A DNA stretch of 64,000 nucleotides, from assembly GCA_046263195.1 (NCBI GenBank), contig JBHELG010000040.1, positions 4,512 to 68,511 on the forward strand, written 5' to 3'. The stretch comes from JBHELG01 sp046263195. GTDB lineage: Bacteria > Actinomycetota > Nitriliruptoria > Nitriliruptorales > JAHWKO01. Below the pieces are notes generated by a model, which did no database searches, was not told the DNA's origin, and saw only the letters and a list, made by a program, of their open reading frames with translations. The position numbers and the translations under genes were made by a program. Shown here in pieces: positions 55,134 through 62,542 of this stretch. Numbering within the stretch: position 1 is the stretch's first letter; the number at the start of each line of letters is the position of its first letter.

Positions 55134-56183
55134 ATGGCACGAATGATCGCGGCAAGAGCATTCTCGCTACTGGCGGCCATGATGATGGCGGTTGCGCCCT
55201 CCACGGCGCTCGCGAACCACAGGGGTCAACCGCACGACCCTGGCACGACGTGCAAGGACCTGGGTTTCGACGCGAATCACGAGTCTTCTCACACGGGTGA
55301 TTGGGGTTCGGCGTCATGGCAGGGCACTGACGACAAGACGTTGGATCTCGTCGTCAACGACGGCTACACGATCGATCTCTGCGTGAAGGCCGGCCCGGAG
55401 GCCACGGTTGACGACGACATCGAGGGTCCGACGCAGGAAGTAGGCGAGGAAGCACGGAGGTATGAGCACGGCATCTCCCACATCGGGGTTCGCGTGACCG
55501 ACGAGCCTCCCGAGGAGCTGACGGAGGAGCTGACCGAGGATCCGACGGAGGAGCTGACCGAGGAGCTCACCGAAGAGCCCACGGAGGAGCCGACCGAGGA
55601 GCCGACGCAGGAACAGACGGCGGATCCGACGGAGGAGCTGACCGAGGAGCTCACCGAAGAGCCCACGGAGGAGCCGACTGAGGAGCCGACGCAGGAACAG
55701 ACGACGGATCCGACGGAGGAGCTGACCGAGGAGCTCACCGAAGAGCCCGCCGAGGAGTTGACCGAAGAGCTCACCGAGGAGCCGACGGAGGAGCCCACCC
55801 GGGAACAGTCTGCTGAACCCACCGAGGAGCCGACGCGGGAACAGACTGCGGAGCAAACCGAGGAGCCCAAGCAGGAACGCACGGCGGAGCCCCCGGACGG
55901 GTCCACGAAGGACTACTGCGTGCCGGCCGGTTCCAAATGGATGCTCGTGGAAAGGACCAACCCGTCGGCGGATCGTGACCGTGACGGCTTGAGGGACGGG
56001 GAGGAGCTGGTCGGCGCAGGCGGATTCGAGGTGGACGCGTCCCATACCTGCCCGCCCGCTAAGGAGACCCCGAAGCCGGCTCCGGCTCGTCTGCCACGAA
56101 CCGGAGGGAACGTGCTGCTCTTCATGCTTGGCTTCGGGTCGATCGGGGTGGGTAGCTACCTGCTGCGGCTGTCGCGTCGGTAG
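55134..56183 (+). CDS. LPXTG-like repeat surface protein
   Basis: A 349-residue exported protein. Signal peptide MIAARAFSLLAAMMMAVAPSTALA; a globular N-terminal part (residues 26-115) with TCKDLGFDANHESS and a second CVKAG; residues 120-265 are a Thr/Glu/Pro repeat zone made of TEEL and TEEP units; then a Cys-containing module with DRDRDGLRDGEELVG resembling a calcium-binding thrombospondin-3-like motif; and a C-terminal LPRTG at 320-324 with a hydrophobic helix and RLSRR tail, the sorting-signal layout. No sortase is in the window. Confidence 0.85.
   Translation: MARMIAARAFSLLAAMMMAVAPSTALANHRGQPHDPGTTCKDLGFDANHESSHTGDWGSASWQGTDDKTLDLVVNDGYTIDLCVKAGPEATVDDDIEGPTQEVGEEARRYEHGISHIGVRVTDEPPEELTEELTEDPTEELTEELTEEPTEEPTEEPTQEQTADPTEELTEELTEEPTEEPTEEPTQEQTTDPTEELTEELTEEPAEELTEELTEEPTEEPTREQSAEPTEEPTREQTAEQTEEPKQERTAEPPDGSTKDYCVPAGSKWMLVERTNPSADRDRDGLRDGEELVGAGGFEVDASHTCPPAKETPKPAPARLPRTGGNVLLFMLGFGSIGVGSYLLRLSRR
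55539..55790 (+). repeat. 84-bp tandem repeats in the LPXTG-like gene
   Basis: Copies start at 55539, 55623 and 55707, exactly 84 bp (28 codons) apart; the first two are almost identical and the third diverges after about 45 bp. They encode alternating Thr-Glu-Glu-Leu and Thr-Glu-Glu-Pro units, giving a stalk-like acidic region. Confidence 0.85.
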
Positions 56184-56699
56184 TCAGGCATCAGGTGCCA
56201 TCTGCACCCGACAGGCGGCGGTCCGAAGCTCTCAGGAAAGCTGGGGAGACAGGTACTACGGGCCGTCATGCGCGCCCCGTCCCGCATGTCAGACCGTCAC
56301 GTCCGAGACAGAGACACTCTCCGGGTGAAGTCCAATCGGGCGGGGTTTCGGAAGCCGCGAAGCAGGGGGTCGAATCTAAACCGGGCCGATGGGATGGCGG
56401 GTAAGTCAACGAAAGGGGGCGACCGCGTGCGCTCTCGATCCGTACTCGAGGATGAGCCATCTGTGTTACGGCGCCCGTCTCGTTGTGGCCTTGAAGCCAT
56501 CCCGATCCGGCCTATGTCCGTGGCCGGTCCTCGGTGCTGACAGAGGGAGCCTGGTGCCACCTCGAAGGCCTCATCCGCGGCTTCTCACTCAGACCGCAAT
56601 ATGTATCGTCGGTCCGAGTGGTCCAAAGTCCCTGTTACGAAATGGCGGTTCTTGACGTTCAGACTCCGTCCTTTTTCGCTCTGAACCATGCGGCAAGAG
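56184..56699. other. 516-bp region, nothing recognised
   Basis: Follows the LPXTG-like gene. Several short open frames exist on both strands without family motifs. Local base composition is lower in G+C than average. No terminator or RNA gene was identified. Confidence 0.45.
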
Positions 56700-57132
56700 C
56701 TATTGCTGCACAAGGGAATCGGCCGTCTGAGGGGACACTCCTGGATCCGCGTGACGATGCACAAGTTTCCACACACTGTCTTCACGCCGGAAGATGCTCG
56801 TGACCCGCACAGCCACGGGCACGATCTCCTCCCGTCCAGCGACCTTGGTCTCGTACTGCTCTATCTCGACAATACATGCAAGATCTGGAGCCATATACGT
56901 AGCGAAGTTCTCGAAGCCAATGGCCCTGCCGTCGTGGTAATGCGATGTCGCATGATCCAGCCTCTCGTCAATGACCTGCCAGCCACGGGCGATGCCACCA
57001 AAGGGGTTGGCGAGGGTGATGTCGTCTCGATGAGACCAAATCTCCTTCGAGGGTTCAGGGTTTCCCTTTAACGAACTCATCCCACACCAAGTGAGATTGT
57101 TCAACTGCCTGGTCGAACTCTGCCATAACCAT
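56700..57132 (-). pseudogene. SnoaL/NTF2-like protein, single frameshift
   Basis: Reads as MVMAEFDQAVEQSHLVWDEFVKG from ATG 57132 (or 57126), then must change frame in a GGG run (57064-57066) to continue as NPEPSKEIWSHRDDITLANPFGG to the stop at 56700. Removing one G restores the frame. The restored 143-residue product is a paralogue of the protein at 58199-58630, sharing FVKGxPEP, W-S-H/R-R-D-D, TLANP, VTxIFRRED and HRHADP. An NTF2-like small-molecule or ketosteroid-isomerase fold is likely. A sequencing error is possible. Confidence 0.75.
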
Positions 57133-57489
57133 TGGGTATCGCCTCCATCCCTGGGAGATCGGCCACTGTTGCTTGGGCACGGGGCTGAAGGCAATCATGC
57201 CACTGAGCAGCCGCCATGCGCAGCGAGGTCGAAGGCTCGGGCTGCCACCTGTGCGGCTGGCCACCCGAGCAGTGGCCGCGCGCGACGTGCTCGTGTACGA
57301 CTTGCAGTCACGCGACCCCTGCCTACGCCTAGCTCCCGTGAGAAGCCCCTAGCGACGCCCGTCTGGCGCGTGTCAACGGAGCAAGGCTCGCCGCGTGCCT
57401 GCTCCCCGGCCTGTTCGTCGGGAACCTCAGGTGTGACCGGTCGTGAGGAGGATGGTGGCGGTGAGCATCGCATCCCAGAGGCTGCGGTT

Positions 57490-57963
57490 ATGACGACGGT
57501 TGCCTCCCACCACGATCGCTGGGACGAAATGTTCGAGTTGTACAAGGTCCGAGTCGAGGAGTACCACTTCCAGGTGAACCTGAACTGGGAGCGGACTCGC
57601 TACTTCCTCCCCTTCAATGTAGGCGTCGTAGGACTGGCCACCGGACTACTACGTTTCGGAGTCGACGGCCGAGCCCAGATCCTCGTGAGTAGCCTCTTCC
57701 TCTTTGGCGTCGTCGCTGCCCTGCTGTCACTGGCCGCTCACAATGGGCAGCACAACTACTATCGGCGAGCACGCGACTCCTTCCGCGTAATAGAAGACGA
57801 ACTCGAGTTGCCCGAGGAGCACCGCTTAGGTGTGACACCTCGTATGCGCGACGAACACGGCTTCTGGCGGCGGGCGAACGTGACCAATGCCATCAACCTG
57901 CTGCTCGGCCTTCTCGCAGTCTTGAATGGGCTAGGACTCGTCTACGTCGTCTGGTTCGCCTAG
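57490..57963 (+). CDS. Small membrane protein of unknown function
   Basis: A 157-residue protein from ATG 57490. It has an acidic N-terminus (HDRWDEMFELYKVRVEEYHF), two helices YFLPFNVGVVGLATGLLRFG and ILVSSLFLFGVVAALLSLAA, a cytoplasmic-looking loop rich in Arg/Glu, and a third helix AINLLLGLLAVLNGLGLVYVVW at the C-terminus. No family recognised; the layout recalls small SLATT/TMEM-type membrane proteins only vaguely. Codons upstream of 57490 in the open frame are not convincing. It stands between the two SnoaL-like genes. Confidence 0.6.
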   Translation: MTTVASHHDRWDEMFELYKVRVEEYHFQVNLNWERTRYFLPFNVGVVGLATGLLRFGVDGRAQILVSSLFLFGVVAALLSLAAHNGQHNYYRRARDSFRVIEDELELPEEHRLGVTPRMRDEHGFWRRANVTNAINLLLGLLAVLNGLGLVYVVWFA

Positions 57964-58198
57964 CCGCTCCGCAGCCCCACTCTTGTCAGGGAAGTCTGGC
58001 ACACTTCTACTACTAGGCGCCCCGCACCGTCGCCTTGCGCCGAGTTCGAGGGTGCCAGACCGGGGGAAACAGCCCTCTGAAGCGCGGGCTAGAGACACAT
58101 GCGGAGGTGTGAAGCAGCAAGCTGATGTGAGACGAGCGGGTCTAGCATACGGCCCTCATGCCCGTGGGTGTTCTGACTGCGTCACGCCGCCCGTCGGT

Positions 58199-58630
58199 CT
58201 ACTGCTGCACGAGGTACTCGGGTGATCGCGGAGTGGTTATTGGATCGGCGTGACGATGGACGATCCTCCACTCGCCGTCCTCACGTCGGAATATGGTCGT
58301 CACACGAAGCGCAACCGGCGTGATTCCGGGGGTGCCGCCAATCCTCACCCGGGCACGCTCGATCTCGAGCATGTACGCCAGATCCGCCGTCGCATACTCG
58401 GAGATGCGCTCGAAGCCATCGTGCTCGCCCTCCCGTAACTGGGAGGCGGCACGGTCCAGGATCTCAGCGACCTGATGCCATCCCCGCGCCGGGGGCCCAA
58501 GAGGGTTGGCGAGGGTGACGTCATCGCGCCGCGACCACAGCCTCTTCTGTGGCTCGGGGTCTCCTTTCACGAACGCACCCACCGTTCGGTGATACCGCTC
58601 GATCACTTCGTCGAGATCTGAAGCCGGCAT
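58199..58630 (-). CDS. SnoaL/NTF2-like protein
   Basis: A 143-residue protein starting at ATG 58630 with GGGAGG seven bases upstream (an ORF-start at 58714 has no such site). It has the NTF2-like pattern: helical N-terminus ASDLDEVIERYHRTVGAFVKGDPEP, LWSRRDDVTLANPLG, HDGFERISEYATADLAYMLEIERARV, and the two C-terminal strands VALRVTTIFRREDGEWRIVHRHADP. Likely a polar small-molecule enzyme or binding protein; function unknown. Intact paralogue of the frameshifted gene at 56700. Confidence 0.8.
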   Translation of the reverse strand: MPASDLDEVIERYHRTVGAFVKGDPEPQKRLWSRRDDVTLANPLGPPARGWHQVAEILDRAASQLREGEHDGFERISEYATADLAYMLEIERARVRIGGTPGITPVALRVTTIFRREDGEWRIVHRHADPITTPRSPEYLVQQ

Positions 58631-58773
58631 CGGAAGCCTCCCAGATCGCTCGGCGCTGACATCGCTGCGCGAAGATGCACGTCTTGGGCTGTTTCGTTGC
58701 CATGATCTTGCCACGGGACCCCACTAGGGCCCGCAAACGCGCCCTAGATGGCCCTAGAGGCCAGAATGAAGAG

Positions 58774-58798
58774 CTGGGAGGCAGGGGGTCGAACCCTG
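58774..58798 (-). tRNA. 3' fragment of a tRNA (features of tRNA-Gln): candidate attachment site
   Basis: On minus, CAGGG-TTCGACC-CCCTG is a perfect T-arm (58782-58798), followed by the acceptor strand CCTCCCA (58775-58781) and discriminator G (58774). A U1-A72 pair and G73 are typical of tRNA-Gln. The D and anticodon arms are absent to the right, and no CCA follows. This is the remnant left when an element integrates into the 3' end of a tRNA gene. Confidence 0.65.
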
Positions 58799-59164
58799 CG
58801 GGACCCATGTCAGGTGTACGCACTGTTGCCTCGGAGTGTCACTGACCTGCGAAAAAACTTTCCTGTTGTTTCCTGTGGTGACGCCCCGTTGCCCTCCATG
58901 CCACGATTCCCGTGGTCACGCCGTGGTCACGAGAGACCGCTGTGGAGACGTGGGGAACGACCCCCGGGAGACGCCAGGTCGATCGTCACTTCGGTGCCGC
59001 TGGCCGCGCACAGGGCTGTAGGTCCTGTTGCTGAGCGACGGGCACGGAGTCGCCGCGACACTCTCGCCGGTCGGCTGGCGAAGGCTGGAGTGACGCCATC
59101 TTTGCGATCGGCGTTCTCCTGGGCTTCAGCGATGGCGATCCGACGGCGCGCTTGCTGTGCGGCC
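58799..59164. other. Element edge region without a clear gene
   Basis: Between the tRNA fragment and the oxidase gene. A minus-strand open stretch around 59000-59160 reads ARRRIAIAEAQENADRKDGVTPAF and similar, which might be a gene fragment, but it has no start and no recognised family. A CACGCCGTGGTCACGAGA patch with repeated GTGGTCACG lies near 58913-58930. Confidence 0.4.
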
Positions 59165-61324
59165 TCAGGCTCGACTCGCGCGCGATGCGGTCTGGCGGTA
59201 TGGCGAAAATACCTGGTCGGGGTCGAAGCGCTGTTGGAGCTCGATTAGGCGTCGGTGCGCAGAGGTCGTGAATGCCTCGGCTACACGGTGCTGGTCGTCG
59301 TGGTCGAGGAAGTTGAGGTACACGCCAGCGTGGTGGGGCTGGAGGGCGGCGATGAAATCCCTGGCCCAGGCGGTCTCGCCATCGGCGATCGTCTCCTGTG
59401 GCTTCCAGACCGCGTTGACGTTGAGCTCATGGGCTACGTCGCGATGCGAATAGGCAGTGGCCTCGGGGTCGATCTCGGCAACCGCGCCGCCGAGGTGGAA
59501 CAGGACCGCATAGCTCCATGGTGACTGGGAGCGGTCGGTGTGATCGACGATCTTGTCGATCACGTCGTCATCGAGTCGCCGGAGGCCGGCTGTCTTCCAG
59601 TAATAGTGCCACCCAGGGGGAACCCCGCCGTCGAACATGGACTGAAGGTTGGTGTAGGGGCGGCGCTTGACGAGGTCGAGCAGCGGGCGACCGAACGTCC
59701 GCATGGGGGCGAGCAGCCGTTCGGCGCGGCCGGGAGGGCCGAGGGCGAGCATCGCCACGACGCACACCGGTCGGCGGTGCAGCTCGACCGGTAGGTAGGG
59801 GGCTGGTGGTGCTCGTCGAAGGGCGACAACGGTGGATACCTCGGACGCCGACGCGACGAACTCCCTATAGGCGCCCAGAACCTCGGGCGCGTCTTCGAGC
59901 CCCCAGATGACCATCCCAGCCAGAACTTCGGGACCGATGGGGTGGAGGCGAAATGTGAACGTTGTTACGACGCCGAGCCCGCCACCGCCCCCGCGCAGAC
60001 CCCAGAACAGGTCGGGATGGTTGCGTTCGCTCACCGTGAGGTGCTGTCCGTCCGCAAGGACCACCTCTGCGCCGAGCAGATTGTCGTCGGTGAGCCCGTG
60101 ACGGCGCATGAGCCAGCCGATGCCTCCGCCGAGTGTGAGGCCGGCGACGCCCGTTCGGGAAACCGTGCCGCCGGTGGTGGCGAGCCCGAACGCCTGGGTG
60201 GCGGTGTCGAGCTCGCCCCACACCACGCCGGCCTGCACAGTGGCACGGGCCTGAGCAGGGTCGACCGTGATGGTCTTCATGGGAGCGAGGTCGACGACCA
60301 GACCGTCGTCACACACGGCATTGCCTGCCGCCCCATGGCCACCCCCGCGAACCGAAATGGGCAAGTCGCGCTCGCGTCCAAACCGCAACACCGCAGCCAC
60401 GTCGGCTGCGGAGAGACACCGGGCCACATACCGAGGCCGACGGTCTACAGCGCCGTTCCACACGGCGCGCGCTTCGTCGTAGTCAAGGTCACCGGGGGTG
60501 ACCACGTCACCCTCGAACCCGGGTATGAGCGACACATCCACCCGTGTCCGCCGCATGCGCTGGGACAGGAGTCTGCTGTCGCGGCGGTCAACTGCTCCGA
60601 GTGGAGGGAGCGGCGGGCTGCCGGCTGTTCGCTCCTGCTCGGCCCGCAGCCGCGCGTGAATCTCCGGCCCGGTGTTCCAAGTGGGCAGAGCCCTCAGCAG
60701 ACCCCGAGGCCCGCTCACCCTGATCGCGCCGGCTCGAAGCGCGTCGGACCAATCGACCAGCCCGAGGTGCCACCGTGCGAACATGAGTGGGTCCTCGACC
60801 ACGACGACGGCGTCATCGCCGAAGCCAGGATCGACCTCGCATAGCTCGCCCTCGCTTCGCTCGATCAGCAGCCACGCCTTCACCCAGCGGCCGTCGCGAT
60901 TGAGGTCGCGGAACTCGAACCGCACCACGACTCGCCCGTCTGGGAGAAGATCATGTCGCAGGAAAACCTCGCACCACGCCCACAAGACGGCACCCGGCTC
61001 GGCGTGCTCGATCGCCACATCGGCCCACTGCTCCGCCCAGTCGGCGAGGGCGCTCAACACCGGCCACAGATCGCGCCCCGCCCGCGTCGGCTCGTACAGC
61101 GACCCGCGGCCCTCCGGCTTGGGACGGGTCTCGATGATGCCTACACGCTCCAACTCGCGCAGCCGACGTGTAAGCAGCGCCCGCGACAGCCCGGGAGCTC
61201 CCGCCGCGATCTCGTTGAAGGTGCGGCATCCCAGTAAGAGGTTGCGCAAGATGATTGGCGTCCAGCGCTCCGCCAGGATCTCCGACGCCCGCGCAACTGG
61301 ACAGTACTGGTTGTAGCTCCGCAT
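59165..61324 (-). CDS. HxlR-type regulator fused to FAD-linked (BBE) oxidase
   Basis: One uninterrupted 719-residue frame. Residues 1-110 are an HxlR winged helix (YCPVARASEILAERWTPIILRNLLLGCRTFNEI and LLTRRLRELERVGIIETRPKPEGRGSLYEPT); 115-225 match the C-terminal part often joined to it; 226-270 is a linker; from 271 on is a PCMH/berberine-bridge-type FAD oxidase with His330 in VRGGGHGAAGN (probable covalent FAD site), GLTLGGGIGWLMRRHGL and a C-terminal berberine-like domain ending RFDPDQVFSPYRQ. The expected second FAD cysteine is absent. I use ATG 61324; residues upstream are not conserved. Fusion is unusual. Confidence 0.8.
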   Translation of the reverse strand: MRSYNQYCPVARASEILAERWTPIILRNLLLGCRTFNEIAAGAPGLSRALLTRRLRELERVGIIETRPKPEGRGSLYEPTRAGRDLWPVLSALADWAEQWADVAIEHAEPGAVLWAWCEVFLRHDLLPDGRVVVRFEFRDLNRDGRWVKAWLLIERSEGELCEVDPGFGDDAVVVVEDPLMFARWHLGLVDWSDALRAGAIRVSGPRGLLRALPTWNTGPEIHARLRAEQERTAGSPPLPPLGAVDRRDSRLLSQRMRRTRVDVSLIPGFEGDVVTPGDLDYDEARAVWNGAVDRRPRYVARCLSAADVAAVLRFGRERDLPISVRGGGHGAAGNAVCDDGLVVDLAPMKTITVDPAQARATVQAGVVWGELDTATQAFGLATTGGTVSRTGVAGLTLGGGIGWLMRRHGLTDDNLLGAEVVLADGQHLTVSERNHPDLFWGLRGGGGGLGVVTTFTFRLHPIGPEVLAGMVIWGLEDAPEVLGAYREFVASASEVSTVVALRRAPPAPYLPVELHRRPVCVVAMLALGPPGRAERLLAPMRTFGRPLLDLVKRRPYTNLQSMFDGGVPPGWHYYWKTAGLRRLDDDVIDKIVDHTDRSQSPWSYAVLFHLGGAVAEIDPEATAYSHRDVAHELNVNAVWKPQETIADGETAWARDFIAALQPHHAGVYLNFLDHDDQHRVAEAFTTSAHRRLIELQQRFDPDQVFSPYRQTASRASRA

Positions 61325-61552
61325 GCAGGCAGTGTCGTTCAGGTCGGCGGCGACGACTAGTGCTGAAAGTGAACCTCGCCTCCAACGATGTTCGAGTTCA
61401 CAAGTTGTCCTTGCCGGGCATTGCCATGTCCCCGACGGTGACAAGGCACAAACCCGCCAGCCGTGGAAGCATCAGTTTGGCCCAAGGCATGCCTTCGGTG
61501 GCAAGCCATGTGCCTATCGGCAGGACTGGCGCCGAATGAAGGGAGAAAAACC

Positions 61553-61834
61553 ATGCACGCACTGATGGGAGCGTCTCAGATAGATCCGGGCCGAGCTTCA
61601 GAAGCCGAGGCACTGTTGAACGACCGTTTCGTGCCACTGGTAAAGCAGATGCCCGGCTTCATCAGCGGCACATGGGCGCGCTCGGCCGACGGTACGCAAG
61701 CCCGCAGCATGATCCTCTTCGAGAGCGAGGAGGAGGCGAAGGCAGCGGCCAAATTAGTCGCTAATGGGCCACCACCCGGTGCCCCCGTGATCTTCCTCTC
61801 CGTTGACGTGCTCGAAGTCGTCGCGCAGGCATAG
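61553..61834 (+). CDS. ABM-like/dimeric ferredoxin-fold small protein
   Basis: A 93-residue protein from ATG 61553 with GGGAG eight bases upstream. MHALMGASQIDPGRASEAEALL, VKQMPGFISGTWARSADGTQARSMILFESEEEAKAAA, and IFLSVDVLEVVAQA fit the antibiotic biosynthesis monooxygenase-like alpha-beta fold. It is divergent from the HxlR-FAD fusion across a 228-bp gap, a typical arrangement for a regulator and its target. Function unknown. Confidence 0.75.
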   Translation: MHALMGASQIDPGRASEAEALLNDRFVPLVKQMPGFISGTWARSADGTQARSMILFESEEEAKAAAKLVANGPPPGAPVIFLSVDVLEVVAQA

Positions 61835-61975
61835 TCGGAGCGAGACCAGCCTCTTGGGCGCAGAGGGCACCCTTGCGCGAGCGTACGAGTGCAGCGTCGT
61901 CCCCACCCGCCGACGGCGTTGCCTCGACGCAGCGCTCGACAAACCTCGGACATCCCCGGACCCACGAGGTCATCG

Positions 61976-62227
61976 TCATCGCTGGCTATCAACGTCCCGT
62001 CTGCTCGACCCCGCCCCGGTTCGAGGAGCTGTCCGAGTTGGCGTCATGCGCCGAGGTGATGCCGAGATCTGGTAAAGCATGGCGGTGGGCACGAGGATCC
62101 GATGGCCGAACCGGATGGTCGGGATGTTTCCCGCAGCTGCGGCGCGATAGGCAGACCGCCGACTCGTGCCAAGCAGTGCTCCGGCCTGCTCGACGTTCAA
62201 GGTGGCGGGGCCCTCAGAGTCAGTCAT
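61976..62227 (-). CDS. Excisionase-like helix-turn-helix protein
   Basis: An 83-residue DNA-binding protein. The N-terminal half ATLNVEQAGALLGTSRRSAYRAAAAGNIPTIRFGHRILVP is the winged-HTH of the excisionase/MerR type. ATG 62227 is preceded by GGAG at six bases; an upstream ATG at 62251 lacks this. The C-terminus is basic and unstructured. Together with the relaxase it marks an integrative conjugative or mobilisable element; the integrase is not in the window. Confidence 0.8.
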   Translation of the reverse strand: MTDSEGPATLNVEQAGALLGTSRRSAYRAAAAGNIPTIRFGHRILVPTAMLYQISASPRRMTPTRTAPRTGAGSSRRDVDSQR

Positions 62228-62542
62228 CGAGTTCTCCAGATCCAGGCTCACTGAGGGAGTGGCCGTTGGAGCCGGGTGAGAGTGCCAGCGAGTACAGGAT
62301 GTGCGCCAGGTGCTCAGGCGCAGATTGACCGGCTATTTCTTGCGCATGGCATCAGTTGACACTCGCTGAACCAGCCTGCAACTGCCCAACACGGCCAGGT
62401 ACGCCTACTGTCGATTTCAGCCTCTAAACTGCCATAGACGCGAGATTTGCTGCTCGCCATAGGACCTTTCCGCCGGCATCCTCTTGCCTATGAAAGGCGA
62501 ACACAGACTGGCACTCGTGGAGTGCGGCGCGGGGTCGGCGGG
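62228..62542. other. 315-bp gap with a nested inverted repeat; possible oriT
   Basis: Between the excisionase and relaxase genes. CCTTTC (62465-62470) and GAAAGG (62492-62497) enclose a smaller pair GGCA/TGCC (62475-62478, 62485-62488). Transfer origins of MobF elements are often in such a gap next to the relaxase gene. Confidence 0.4.

Noticed and set aside
58748..59248. 166-codon plus-strand frame over the tRNA fragment
   Set aside because: Covers the tRNA T-arm and oxidase end; composition is arginine-rich and shows no family.
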